Of a stretch of 64,000 bases of DNA, positions 11,823 through 23,400 are shown one piece after another; positions within the stretch are counted from its first letter, which is position 1; each line of letters starts with the position of its first letter. The notes below the pieces were generated by a model that did no database searches, was not told where the DNA came from, and saw only the letters and a program-made list of their open reading frames with translations. The position numbers and the translations under genes are program-made. Source of the stretch: Pezicula radicicola (taxonomy: Eukaryota; Ascomycota; Leotiomycetes; Helotiales; Dermateaceae). The DNA lies in the NCBI GenBank assembly GCA_003008705.1, contig PDUO01000005.1:561997-625996 (forward strand). The letters run 5' to 3'.

Positions 11823-13768
11823 GAGATGGTGACATACACGAGAGGTATCAGGATATGGCAAGATGGACGAGATAACGATAGATATGGTATGACGTGGAGG
11901 GAAGATGGAGATGATATTACGAGGGAGCAGTGTGCACACTGTAGTGTTTGTCGATCGCTCCATTCGATTATCTTCCCGATCCCCAGCTCAGACGACAAAA
12001 GCGCATTCGAGTAAGTTCTTGAAACGATCATAGTACGAAACACGAATCACCATGGACGCCATGACGCATTGACTTGCCATACCATTCCCTTGTATAGAGG
12101 AGTTATCTGGAGTTCAAGGGATTTTGGATATTTTCCTGGGGTATTCTTGAGGATATTTTATGAGAGAAAGATGATTATTCTGTAATTATACCCGTAGAAC
12201 AAGGAAATGTGGATGAATTGAGAAGCTTACAATCAGGTTGGGATTGGAGGCCAAGTGAGATGGTGATTAATGTGTCAGTGCAAGGACCAATTATCGAAGC
12301 CAGCACTAGGAGTTATCAATTTACGGCCTAGATCTGCAAGTTGACTACCTAAAAAATAATCAATCTGCCATCCAACTTACACTTCTAGTACTTCAGCCAG
12401 TATAGCCTATGGATCTCGAATTGACAAAAAATCATAAACCTTCCCAAGCCTCTTTCCCCACAGCAGTCATTATACCCCCGACAAGAAACTCCGTGACAAA
12501 AGTGGCTGGAAAGAGAGCACAGAGCAGCAAGACAAACGAACCACCTTCGAAGGAAGAAGAGTTAAGACGAAGACTGAGATTCAACAGAACACCAAAAAAA
12601 AAAAAGATCAAACTCGAGCTAAACAAAGCAAAGAACCAAGAACGCGTATTGCAGAAGGCGCAGGAGTAACTCAACCTGATTACTTAATTTGGCTACTCAA
12701 CTCTACGGCGACTCCATCAATAGGTCAACTATCCTAGCCTCTATTGATGTACAGCGGGCCTAAGACGAAGATGGCCACTACGTGATCACGAATTGCGCCA
12801 TCGTGGCGGATAATGCCTCGGGGCTGCACCACCCCATGGCTTTCAAGCAAGAATGGTGGAAGCGCGAGGGAACAAGGCAGTCGAAGAGACCTGAGTTAAG
12901 ATGTGAGTCGGGATTTTTCTCTTTTTTATTTACAACAAAAAAAAACACATTTGCTGTCATCAGCTACGATGTTGTCATTTTATAGAGTTTTTAAGAGACT
13001 AGTTATTGTAAGGACAAAGCAGAAAGTAAGAGGCACACTCACACTCAACAAAGATCCGGTCTCCGCAATGATCTGTTTAATCGGAGAAGCTCCATTGCAT
13101 GCTGCACATACACATCTAAATCCGCTCTGAGGTTGTTGTGCCCTTACAGTAAGTAATCCATACTAGGTATTAGGATTTGTGCTGCTCAATAGATGTTCAT
13201 ATCCTTCCAATCTAGCTGTTTCCTCGTTAAACGAGCGATCAAGCTCCCTCTACAACTCACTAGTGGACTGGGTTCAGGTTACTATAGGCTAGTACAATGA
13301 GTTGTTGGATCTGGTAATGTTTTTTTTTCCTGCCCTAAGGTAGGTTACATTATTTTGGATATACGAAAAACACAAGGGTTAAGCTACAGTACTGTAAGAT
13401 TAGCCTCACGGTCCTTAACTTTAAATCTTTACAAAATATTTATTCGCTGGTCATTATTGCCCTTTATAAGATTCTTAGCGGGGAAGAAGTGTGCTTAGGT
13501 CTTCTCATATTGGTTTATTACCCAGGGTAGCAAGCGGGATGGCATTTAACCCAGCAAATGGCATCTTGCATATCTCCGCTTTGGCATCGGGCTGGGCCAC
13601 AATCGCACAATTCTCCGATGCATGACCCTGCGGAGGTACATAGATAGGCCTGACATGCATTGGTCAATGGCCAATAATATAACCATAGAATATTTAATAG
13701 AGGATTAATTCCACTAACATTGCCATCCGTCTCATTTCCACCAGGCTTACCTCCTCCCTCCACCTACC
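11823..13768. other. Intergenic region before the tyrosinase gene
   Basis: No convincing gene. An 86-codon Lys-rich frame at 12409-12669 is probably chance. A cysteine-rich minus-strand frame at 13518-13763 is described separately. An AT element TATTTAATAG near 13690-13699 sits about 75 bp before the tyrosinase ATG and may be its TATA box. Confidence 0.4.
13518..13763 (-). other. Cysteine-rich open frame, head-to-head with tyrosinase (possible exon)
   Basis: The last 46 codons contain ten cysteines (about 13654-13518, ending CHPACYPG and stop), a spacing reminiscent of small secreted cysteine-rich proteins. The upstream part of the frame looks intronic: GTAAGC at about 13751 and CAG at about 13648 could be splice sites. 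No in-phase first exon could be found, because the upstream DNA on this strand is the start of the tyrosinase gene. It is either a relic exon, an unannotated small gene with an antisense first exon, or chance. Confidence 0.25.
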
Positions 13769-14851
13769 ATGAAGCTCTCCACTACCGTCCTTAGAACGGT
13801 TCTCGTAGCAGGATACCTCTTGTTATCAAACGTGGTGGAAGCAACAACTTCACAATATCAAAACTGTACTAAAGAAAATACCCGGGTCAGGAAAGAATGG
13901 GGATCATTAACCAAACCCGAGCGAACTGAATACATCAACGCAGTCCTCTGCATGCAGTCCCTACCCCCAACATTAGACCCAACCCTCGTCCCCGGAGCAA
14001 AAACCCGCCTCGATGACTTCGTAGCAACCCACATCAACCAAACCCTCTCCATCCACCTCGACGGAATTTTCCTCTCCTGGCACCGCCAATTCGTTTGGTT
14101 ATGGGAAACCGCCCTCCAAGAAGAATGCGGCTACAAAGGTGCTCAACCATACTGGAATTGGGCATTATGGAACGATGATTTAGCGGGAAGTCCACTCTTT
14201 GACGGTAGCGAGACCTCGCTTTCAGGTGATGGAACATATGAACCATGGCAAGGAAATTATAGCCTTGGTAGTAGTCCCAATGACACGCTTCCACATGGTA
14301 CAGGAGGAGGTTGTGTTATAGATGGACCTTTCCAAAACCAAACAGTGAATTTCGGTCCTTTCGAATTCAGTGACGTATTCGTAGGTCTCCCCTCAAACTG
14401 GAGTGCCTATACACCACACTGCCTCTCCCGCGATCTAAACAACTACATCGCAACCCGATATACCTCACAACCCAAAATCGACATCTTGATGAACACTACA
14501 ACAATCGCCGATTTCCAAAATACCATGTCTGGAGCGGATATAAATCTAGGTGTACATGGAGGTGGTCATTTTTCTATCGGTTTATCTTTGCAGGATTTTT
14601 TTGCTAGTCCTGCTGATCCGGCTTTCTTTTTACATCATGGTATGATTGATCGGGTTTGGTTTTTATGGCAGGAATTGGATCCTGAGGAGAGGGTTTGGAG
14701 TTTTAGTGGGACTAGTACTATTTTTAATGGGAATGAGACCGCGGAAGTTACGGGGGATACGGTGGTTAATTGGGGGTTTCTTGGGGAGGAGAAGAGGGTG
14801 GTTGAGTTGGTTAGGGTTGGGGTGGAGGGTTTGTGTTATGTTTATGTTTAA
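13769..14851 (+). CDS. Secreted tyrosinase (type-3 copper phenol oxidase)
   Basis: Oxidises monophenols and o-diphenols to quinones, for example in melanin or other pigment formation or in lignin/phenol chemistry. It is an intronless 360-aa protein. Residues 1-25 form a signal peptide (VLRTVLVAGYLLLSN, then EA). The CuA site has His88, His96 and His105 (HINQTLSIH, then FLSWHRQF). The CuB site has His263 and His267 (GVHGGGH) and His290 in the signature DPAFFLHHGMIDRVW. Several N-glycosylation sequons (NQT, NYS, NDT, NWS, NTT, NET) fit secretion. The chain ends about 65 residues after CuB, so it lacks the long C-terminal shielding domain of Agaricus-type tyrosinases and resembles the short fungal class. 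Third codon positions change in blocks along the gene: A/C up to about 14130, again at 14380-14525, and almost only G/T from about 14530 to the end. Confidence 0.95.
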   Translation: MKLSTTVLRTVLVAGYLLLSNVVEATTSQYQNCTKENTRVRKEWGSLTKPERTEYINAVLCMQSLPPTLDPTLVPGAKTRLDDFVATHINQTLSIHLDGIFLSWHRQFVWLWETALQEECGYKGAQPYWNWALWNDDLAGSPLFDGSETSLSGDGTYEPWQGNYSLGSSPNDTLPHGTGGGCVIDGPFQNQTVNFGPFEFSDVFVGLPSNWSAYTPHCLSRDLNNYIATRYTSQPKIDILMNTTTIADFQNTMSGADINLGVHGGGHFSIGLSLQDFFASPADPAFFLHHGMIDRVWFLWQELDPEERVWSFSGTSTIFNGNETAEVTGDTVVNWGFLGEEKRVVELVRVGVEGLCYVYV

Positions 14852-15415
14852 TTTTATGGATATATGGAGGTGTGTGGGTTCGAGTATTTTGGGCTTGATT
14901 AGGAATCTCCCTCTTGACTTCATGAGTTATGAAAATTCGGATATGTAATAAGAGCAACTCTTCTTGAACTACAGTAAATAATGCTACTACGCGCCGTTAT
15001 ATTTGACCTACTGACTAGCATTCCTTCCGTTAATTTGTTGCTTTTGCTACATGGCGCTGTAATAAAAGGAACCTATAGGCATTTGACTATTATTCTCGGC
15101 ATAGAACTCTGAAATGAAATAGCATACTTACAGTACACTTGACTCCCTTGCAAGACCAGAAAGCAAAACCAGAAAGCAAGGGTGAAACCATAAACTGTGA
15201 TTCGAATTCTCCGAGTTATTAGAGAAAAGTACACGCTTTTCTCTGTGGAATCTTCGTGTTTCAATTTGGAAATGGTGCAAAGAGGAAGCTTATACTGTAG
15301 CAAGAAACAGTACAAATCTTTGTTGTCAACTTAGTTACTGTTGTTACTTTGCTTTCAAGTCAGGAGATCCTTTGTACATGAATGATCTCAAGCTAGCTTC
15401 ACAATGCCTACGTAG
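14852..15415. other. Gene-free spacer before the Tc1 element
   Basis: Tyrosinase 3' flank with an 80-codon minus-strand frame (15073-15315) that resembles no family. Nothing else seen. Confidence 0.5.
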
Positions 15416-15449
15416 TACAGCGCATAAGTATTTGCCATTCCACACTAAT
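15416..15449 (+). repeat. Left terminal inverted repeat plus TA of the Tc1 element
   Basis: This 34-bp segment is the exact reverse complement of 16821-16854. The first two bases are the TA target duplication. Confidence 0.95.
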
Positions 15450-16852
15450 AACTAGTCTGGAATGGGAAGATCTTAATATATTTAGAATATTAGTATAATG
15501 CTGCTTTACTATAACTCCTAAATCAAGTTCCTAGCCTACTATTTAGAACAGATGTAATTATTCAAGGAAAGATGTAATTATTCAGAATCGAGTGTATATT
15601 CCATTAGCATCTATTACTGCTTAACATCTCTCTCCTATATCCTGCATTAACTCTTCTAAATCTAATACAGAAATAGTATCCCAAGCCTCCTTTACAGCTG
15701 CCCTCAATCTATTATAACTCATAGTCTCTGGAAACCTCTCTTGGATATAGTTCTTCATCAAGTTCCAGACCTTCTCAATAGGATTTAAATCAGGAGAGAA
15801 AGGAGGCCACTCAATTGGAAACAGACCACGCTCATTTAGATCCTGAATAGTAGCACCAGCTCTATGTCCAGGAGCACCATCTTGTATTAGAACAAGCTCA
15901 GGATGTATAGAAATCCAACCATGAATAATAGGAACAGTATGATCTATATATGATTGAGCACCAATCCTACCCCAATCCTTCTCCTAAAATATGCCAGGCC
16001 CTTTACCTAAAGTACCTGAAAAACAACCCCAAAATATCTAACCTTTCTTCCTTTGTTCCTTTTCAACAATACAATTAGAATCATACTCTTCTCTAGCCTT
16101 TCTTGTAACCCAGGTTCGAGTATGCCGGCCTCCTGTAACCCATGTCTCATCTGTCCAAAGGATTCGGTCCCATTACTCTCGAGTCTAATTAATATACTCT
16201 AAAGTAAAGGTAAGTCGTTTCTGGCGGTTCTTTTCAGAGATCGGAGGCTTTCGTAAAGCAATTCGACGATTATATCCTTCCTTACGGAGTATAAGTCCAA
16301 GTGCCTTTACTTGAACAGGTAACTCTAATAACTCAACAACCTTATAATATACCATCCTTCTATTCTTATTTAATGTATATATAAATTCGATAACCTCTTC
16401 AATTACTCCCTGTGTCAAAACCGGAGGCTGTCCACTTCTCTTCTGTGGAGTAGGAGGGCTTCGTATTGCTCTCTTTACCTGGCTATATATATAGCCAGTC
16501 TTCTCATGGATCTCTATTGCTGTATATAGCAATTCATGGTAATGGATAACCCGGAGTCGTTCATCTCGAGTAAGGTGGTGTCCGGCTCGATTTCGTATAG
16601 GTAATTGAGCTCCCTGAATAATAGGGGATACAGGTAAAAGAGGTGTTGCTAGTCTAGCTTCCTGTTCCTGGATATCACTATCCCATTCAGCAAAGAGATC
16701 CATATTGCTATAGAGTAATTGATGCTATACGTACTATAGTTCAAATGGCAAGAGATCAAGATTATAGATTTACTAGAATTGGTTAGTTTAAGCCCATTCC
16801 TAACTAGTAATTTAGTTTTAATTAGTGTGGAATGGCAAATACTTATGCGCTG
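15418..16852 (-). mobile_element. Complete 1435-bp Tc1-type transposon
   Basis: The element is bounded by inverted repeats that match perfectly over 32 bp (34 bp including the flanking TA), starting CAGCGCATAAG on the left and ending CTTATGCGCTG on the right. It is flanked by TA at 15416-15417 and 16853-16854, the expected Tc1/mariner target duplication. It carries one transposase reading frame on the minus strand, which is broken by stop codons. Left repeat 15416-15449, right repeat 16821-16854. Identical ends with a dead coding frame suggest a fairly recent insertion inactivated afterwards, or movement by a transposase supplied elsewhere. Confidence 0.95.
15621..16703 (-). pseudogene. Tc1-type DD34E transposase, inactivated by four in-frame stops
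   Basis: One uninterrupted frame of 360 codons contains four premature stops, with no frameshift. The N-terminal half is a helix-turn-helix region (LTRDERLRVIHYHELL and TPQKRSGQPPVLT). The catalytic core follows: first Asp in LWTDETW, second Asp in LIQDGAPGH, and Glu in SPDLNPIEKVW exactly 34 residues later (DD34E, the Tc1 signature). The stops are TAG and TAA where Gln is expected (one after EYIN, one before WDRILW, one before IFWGC) and TAG where Trp is plausible (after GIF). Each is explained by a single C-to-T change at a CpA dinucleotide on one strand or the other, the RIP-preferred context. Not expected to be functional. Confidence 0.93.
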
Positions 16853-16854
16853 TA
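16821..16854 (-). repeat. Right terminal inverted repeat plus TA of the Tc1 element
   Basis: Exact reverse complement of the left repeat; ends in the TA duplication. Beyond the 34 bp the two inner flanks no longer match well. Confidence 0.95.
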
Positions 16855-18395
16855 CCTTCGTATGAGGGAAGTTTCAAATATTAATTTGGTCTTCATTCTT
16901 TGCCCAAAAGTTCTTGCGTATTCCGAAAGTTTCGTTGCCTCGAACCTAATTATGCATATCCTCAGGTACTCGCGAGCTTAAAGAATGTAAGCAGTACCAA
17001 TTCTTAGTGAAGAAGTAAAATAGCTTGTAAGTATACAAAATTCCGAAGTACTTGTTTCAAATATAAAACTTGCCTGATTAAAAATGATTTCGATGTCTTT
17101 TTGAGCTTTGAGATTTAATAATCTGGTAGTTAAGTCCGAATACAAAGGGCTTCGATGTTATATGCTTCATATATATAAGCGACGAGACAAGTTAGGAACA
17201 CTCTTTATATCTTCTACAACATTTATTTCTAGTCCTACTTATACGTTTAGCTCAAATTGTATTTAGTAAGGGGTCTATCTATTGGCTTATAACTAAATAT
17301 ACACGCAAATACATTATCTGAATACATACAAACTCCCTCTTCGGGACCTAACATTTATCACGTAGGCTATAACAGATTCGAAGGCTTAGCAATTTGGTCC
17401 TAGAAGCTACATTTAACAGACGCTTCGAATCCTTTTACTTACAACTCTGTAACGAAAAAGTTAATTAGTAAAAGTTAACTACGTCGTAAGGGACCTGTAC
17501 TATATATATACCAGAGCGGCAGAGAAGTACGAAGAGACCCGCCCTATGAATGGCTTTCAGAAATACACAAATTACTGTAACACAGCTTAAAGATTCTAAC
17601 AATTTCAGAACCCACAACAAAGCATGCACTTGTAAGCAATACCAAGCGGTGATTTCAAGGAGTACCTGCATATTACTAGGACATAAATTTTAAATCATAG
17701 AATTGACTATGTCAAATATCAAACGTTAAGATAATCTAGCAGAAATGTCTATATGAAAATAAAAGAGTATAAATTAATTTAGGGCAAATGTTGTTACCCC
17801 TATAAAACAAATCTCACAAGATTCAAGTCTCAAATAACAACAAAGCTCCACTTAACAACAAACGGATAAAATCAAAGCTTATAAAGAAAATGATTCAAAA
17901 ATCTTTAAAATGTATAGAATACTATACAAGAGCTGCATTCTTAGAAAGTAGTTCAAGGTAAGGCAGAGGTTTGAGTAGAGGTAAATCCACTTAGATCACG
18001 CTCGAATCTAATGCTTCTACTTAGGGGCTACTGGTCGTTACTTAGAAAGACTATTTTAGAGAGTTATATACCTAAAAAGTAACTTTAGAGTAAATTCACT
18101 ATGAACACAAAACAAATCTTAAAAGAACAATTCCATACTTAAAGAATAATTCTAGCTAAGGTGTGAACTAGTGGGAAGTATACCTGCGCCGACACAAGAC
18201 GCTACTCGAAAAAGTAATAAGCTAGCCGAGCAACTTACGCACGAGATACACTAGGTGGGTTAGGAAGGTGCTTACTATTTTATAATACACTGTATTTCTA
18301 GTACGCAAATCGTTTGGTTTATATTAAGTGCCTAGAGGCTCTCCTGGGCGAAGACAAGTTGGCACTTGTGTATCTTTGAAAATTAGTACACATCT

Positions 18396-18472
18396 AATTA
18401 TATAGGAGTTGACAAAAAGTACAAAAATAACAACTAACAAATTAACTCGCCGCTAAAAGAAAAATGTTTCAG
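18396..18472 (+). repeat. Degenerate dispersed repeat, copy A
   Basis: Contains ATTATATAG, then GACAA, ACAACTAACAA, and CTCGCCGCTAAAAGAAAAATGTTTC read in the same order as in copy B. Similar cores occur at 19049-19135, 20036-20090 and 32970-33020. The family is unidentified, possibly a solo LTR or MITE fragment. Confidence 0.6.
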
Positions 18473-19048
18473 GCACTACACTTATATAGATATATTTATA
18501 AATCTAGGCTACTTAGAAAATAACTTAAGACAAGGTAAATGCTAGTAGAAAGTAAGTATACTTAAATTACCTCTAGAAGGGAGTTATACTTTCGACTTAT
18601 ACTTTCAAGTAGAGGGTCTTTACTAGAAATCTTTCCTTAGAGAATCTATATTTCTAACTACTACCTTCCTTACAACTACACTATAAAACTTCTAGCGCTA
18701 CTTACTTAAAAAAAAAAGTATATAAAAAAACCTAAGAAGCTAATATCTTAGCTATATAGCATTAGCACTAGCCACCCTGCTTATTACTAAGTAAATAGAA
18801 TGTTGAATTCAATGAATATATGGGAATAATCATGTGATCGTCCTACTACTACAAGTAGGCCCATTCTAGCAATCTAGCTTCTATACAGGAACAGAACACA
18901 GAATCCACCACTACTGCCACCACCTATATGCTATCCATATTGTGCCTATTCAACATAGAATCTACTCCTCTAGAGAATACTCCCTACTAACCTTCTAAAC
19001 CAAAGCATAGACTTTGGGTATCTCTAGAAACCAATTCAGTTCAATCCT

Positions 19049-19135
19049 CGATTATATAGAGTTGTTCTTGACAACACTCACAAAAATGACAACTAACAAC
19101 TCTACTCGCTGCTAATAAGAAAAACGTTTCGAGGT
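19049..19135 (+). repeat. Degenerate dispersed repeat, copy B
   Basis: Best preserved match to copy A: ATTATATAG, GACAA, CAAAAATGACAACTAACAA, CTCGCTGCTAATAAG and AAAACGTTTCGAGG in order. Confidence 0.6.
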
Positions 19136-20035
19136 GCTTATTTCGAATAGAGAAGAGCAAGGAAAAGCAGAGTTATACTTCTAAAAGGTGGTTAAGCATA
19201 GGGCAAGCTGTTAAGGAATACACTTAAACTGTCTATAGACACTAGTGCCTATTACCACACGTTCTATAGCTCTAGTTAAACAACTCCAATACAGATTGCG
19301 TCCTATTACAAACTATTTTTTTTTATTCAAATTATTCAAAACCAAAAAAAAAGGAACAATTCAAATCACAGCGCGAAAAATCTATTTAGAACTCAAGATC
19401 TTCAAACACAGTGAGACACTACTAACACCACTAATAAAAAAAGAGTTCTCCGACCCGAACGAGGACTCTTTTCACAGAGGAGCCGCTAGAGAATTAGTAG
19501 ACGAAAATAAACAATAAACATATTTAAGAAATCAACTAAGGAGTCCTAGATAATACAATAACAAACAAACAATTCCTCCCCCTCCCCACCACTACTAAAA
19601 AAAAGCATCTTTTCGAATCTCAGAACCTACCTTCATAGGAACAACACAACTATATATAGATTTATATTTTATACTATACCCTCAAAAAGAGAATTGAGAT
19701 AAGACGAGTTTAGTATATCCACGAGTACTTGCTTTTACTTTCAAGCAAAGAGAGGAGGATCTTTTACTTTAGTAACAAAAAAAAGACCTTACTATAGATA
19801 AAATCTATTACTACACGCTACTATAGGTATTTAACCTCTAATAATTACTTTAAAAAAAAATCATCTAATGAACTAAAAGAGGCTAGAAATCTTAATTATA
19901 TACCTTCAAGCCCCGTATCTCCATCCCTACATCTCATCAAAGTTACAATACTGTTATTCCCCTTCCTCTCTCCCTTTCCTTCTAATCCTAAGTGTATAGT
20001 ACCTACCTCTCAACAACAAACAGCACAGCATAATA

Positions 20036-20090
20036 ATAATAACTAACAACTCTCCTCCCTATTAATAAGTAAAACGAACGTCTCGAATCT
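20036..20090 (+). repeat. Degenerate dispersed repeat, copy C
   Basis: Shares AACTAACAACTCT, CTATTAATAAGTAAAACG and TCTCGAATC with copy B. The upstream part is less similar. Confidence 0.5.
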
Positions 20091-20492
20091 TAATCAACCT
20101 AAGCCTTCTAAGTAGATATCCTAAATCTTTGAAGAACGGATACTAGAGTGGCCATACATTACTAACTCGATACTAAATCTACATCATAATGCAAAAACAA
20201 GAGGTTTACTATATAACCCAGACACAAACCCAATGCAGTAAACACTACATGCATAGTTATTTCTTATATCCATATGCCCCTCCCTTTCAAACCTCAGACC
20301 TCGCTCTTAAACCTCAATCAGATCAATACACAAATCACCAGTTTTACTTTTCTAGTCCTCTCAACTCCTCTCAACTCCACTCAGACTCACTCCATGAACA
20401 AAGGTGGACAGGGAAGTTATCAAACGCCCCATCGATCCAATACGAGCACTTCTATGATCGGAATGATTTGAGGAATCCAAATACTTTATTGT

Positions 20493-23400
20493 TTACCCAG
20501 ACATACTAGCCATCTGAGGTCCGTTGGAGTTACCACCATCGCCAGTGGAAATGCTACCTTCGATTCTGCGTTTGGCTTCCGCTTTTTCAGACTCGGTAAC
20601 ATCTTCATCTTTCTTGCGCATATCGGGAGTGTGTTGCTGTTGCTGAGGGTGGTGACCGATTGACATACCGACTCTCAGCTGGGAAATTATTAAGTTAGTA
20701 TTACTTTGGGTTCGTGGGAAGAGAAGGAACGTACCAGAGTTTCCAGAGCTTCATTCGAGTTGGCCACCAGATCTTCATCAAACTTCATGGTGTTCTCTTC
20801 AAACAGCACTAGAATAGTACTTCCACCGAACTTGAAATAACCAAGTTCTTCAGCTCGCTTCACATTCTCCCCAGCCTTGCGCGTGATGACTGTGCTGCCT
20901 ACCATCATAGCACCTACACAGATGACCATTACTCTTCCATGAGCCACTGAGTCAATAGGGACTACAATTCTCACGTTCTCTCCATAGACATCGAGTGCTG
21001 ATCGGATAGCCATTGGGTTCACGGTGTAGTATTCACCCTCAATGAGCTTTGGAGTGCCCATCACACCGTCAACTGGGATGTGGAAACGATGGTAATCTTG
21101 AGGAGCAAGACGGAAGATCCCAAGAGCGCCGTTAGTGTAGCGTTTCGCGTCTTCGGGGTATGCATTTCCAAGAAGTCGTTCAATTGAAAACTCACGACCT
21201 TTGACCCAAATCTTGGTTGCAATATCCATTTTGTTGAAAACAACGGATCTGCAATCAGCAGGCGAAACAATAATTCGCGGATTGTCCGGAGCAGAACATG
21301 GTCGAGCACCTGGCTTTAGAGCACGGTAAAAGAACTCATTGAAGTTCTTGAATTTATCCAGAGGTAGAAGAACTTCGCTCATATCGAGCTGATGGAAGTC
21401 AATAAACTTTTGGATTTCTGCTGCTGAGGCTGGGTCATCGTATTTGATGCCCTGTTTGAAACTCAGACTTCGAAGGAGCTTGCGGACTGGGTTACTGTCA
21501 GTTTACATTCACAGAACTTGGATGGGCTAGTTCATACTTCTCTTCTTTTCCATATCTCTAGATTTCAATCCTTTGTAAAGTAATCTGATACCTAATCTGA
21601 CGTAGACACTCATGCGTTCCTCATTGATCTGGCCTGTAATACGGTCTTGAACTAAGATATTCGCAGAGTTTGCACCCAATTTGTAGCCGCCGTAGGAAAT
21701 CTTCGTGATTACTTTTGAGTACCATTTCCGTTGGGCCTGGCTAGATGTCACAAATCCTGCCATTACCAAATCGTTGACCTGCCGCCAATCTTGACTTGCA
21801 CATGTAGCAATGTGAGTGATAATATCTGAATCAGTACGCTTGTTTAGGCGTGGCTGGTGGCAAATTGGGCATTCTCTGATCTCAACAACATGCTCTTCAC
21901 CTTTTTCATGGAGGTCATCTCGAAGGTCATCTCTGCCAAGATCATCACCTTCCTCCCCTGTGGTGCCAAGATCTTCAACGGGCTGCGCTTCCACACTGAG
22001 CTCCGAGATATTATTGTTCAGGGTTGTAATTGCTGGGACGTTTGGTGTCGAGTCTCCGGTTGTGGTAGCTGATGTTGAAGATGGTGTAGTATCGGAAGTA
22101 CCTCCTAGCTGGGAGGGAAGGAGATTTTTCATCGTATTCGAATCTGGTACAAGTCCCTTCATCTTCTCTCCCATTGTTTGCGTGTGTTGGGGTTTCTTCT
22201 GTAATTGATCTTCTAAACAGATCACAGCCTCATCAACGCTTAGATCCCCGTTACTATCCTCACCAATTGGATGTGAGAAACGCTTGAAAAAGCTGTCGAT
22301 TGTTGATTCTTTGAGGGTTGAGCCCAGAGTATCGAGCATAGTCGTCAGCTCAACCTTGCTGATGCGTCCACTTTCATCAGTATCATACTGTCGAAGCATT
22401 GCCCGCCAGAATTGCTGGCGGAGAGCTGTATATGGAACATATTTGGCCTTCACAAATAGAACTGGACTATGCTTCTCTTCCCATTTCTCCGCATTTTTCA
22501 GCTTGAGAGGTATTGTGAACGGATGCAGATCAGGATCACCAGACTCGCCAAATCCTTCGTCATTATCAACGGCATTGGACGCCGGTAACTGGTCACCTGG
22601 CTGTAGGCCTACTGGACTGCTTGCGGAGCTGGTCCCAGGACCTGGAGTGCTCGTTCCAGAGACAGTCAAGATGTTACTACTCGATCTTTGTGGAGTCAAG
22701 CCAGGCCGTGACAATCCCTTCAAGCTTTGGGAGGAGTTTGTTCTAGACAGGGGAATCTTGAAGCGTGACCGATTTCTCTCAGGAGAATAGGAACCTGGTT
22801 CCGGTGGGTCTTTCAGAGCAAACAGTCCAGTATCTGGATTTGCAACGGGGGCCGTATCTGTCACATCCTTTAGATTGAGAGTAGTGGATGCAATAAAATC
22901 ATTGCCTGACAACTTGTCTCTGTCAATAACAGTGAAAGAGAGCGAGTAAGTCTGTTCGTGTTGAAGAACCTGGAATATCATTTTCTCGTTGTACACAGGA
23001 TTCAGGTTGTGGCGGATAACCCTGGTTCGGTAGGTCTTCTTCCCCAGTGATGCCACCACAAACGGATCCATATCGAAAGATGTTCTGGTCATGTTCTTCT
23101 CAGGAGGGAGATCTGTGATCTTTCCGATTTCGAGGAAGACAATTCCGACAACATCGCTGCCACTACCAAACTCGTATCCACCGAGCTGCTTCTTCTTCCG
23201 TAGACCCTTAATCCGCAGCTTGCGTTTCCGCTTTTCAACATTTTGTGGCTTCGTCGGATCGTCCGTCTCGTCACTTGTATCCTCGTCTTCATCAAATATA
23301 CCTTCGTCTATGTCCGATCCGACATCTCCGAGCGAGGCCTCAGTGTTGGTCCTGTCAACATTCGGTCTCAAGAGTCCGGAGCTATCGTCAACTCCAGCTA

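Larger units (their letters stand above)
16855..20492. other. AT-rich gene-free island with decayed repeats
   Basis: About 3.6 kb with no coding signal, frequent stops in all frames and many TA-rich tracts, consistent with RIP-degraded transposon remains. It holds three degenerate copies of a repeat core, listed separately. Frames at 19245 and 20189 are low-complexity and are not supported as genes. Confidence 0.65.

Noticed and set aside
12409..12669. 86-codon Lys-rich plus-strand frame
   Set aside because: Low complexity, poly-A driven, opposed by an equally long minus-strand frame, no recognisable domain or promoter.
20189..20509. 106-codon plus-strand frame overlapping the PSD2 3' end
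   Set aside because: Antisense to the last coding exon of PSD2 at its end and low-complexity elsewhere.
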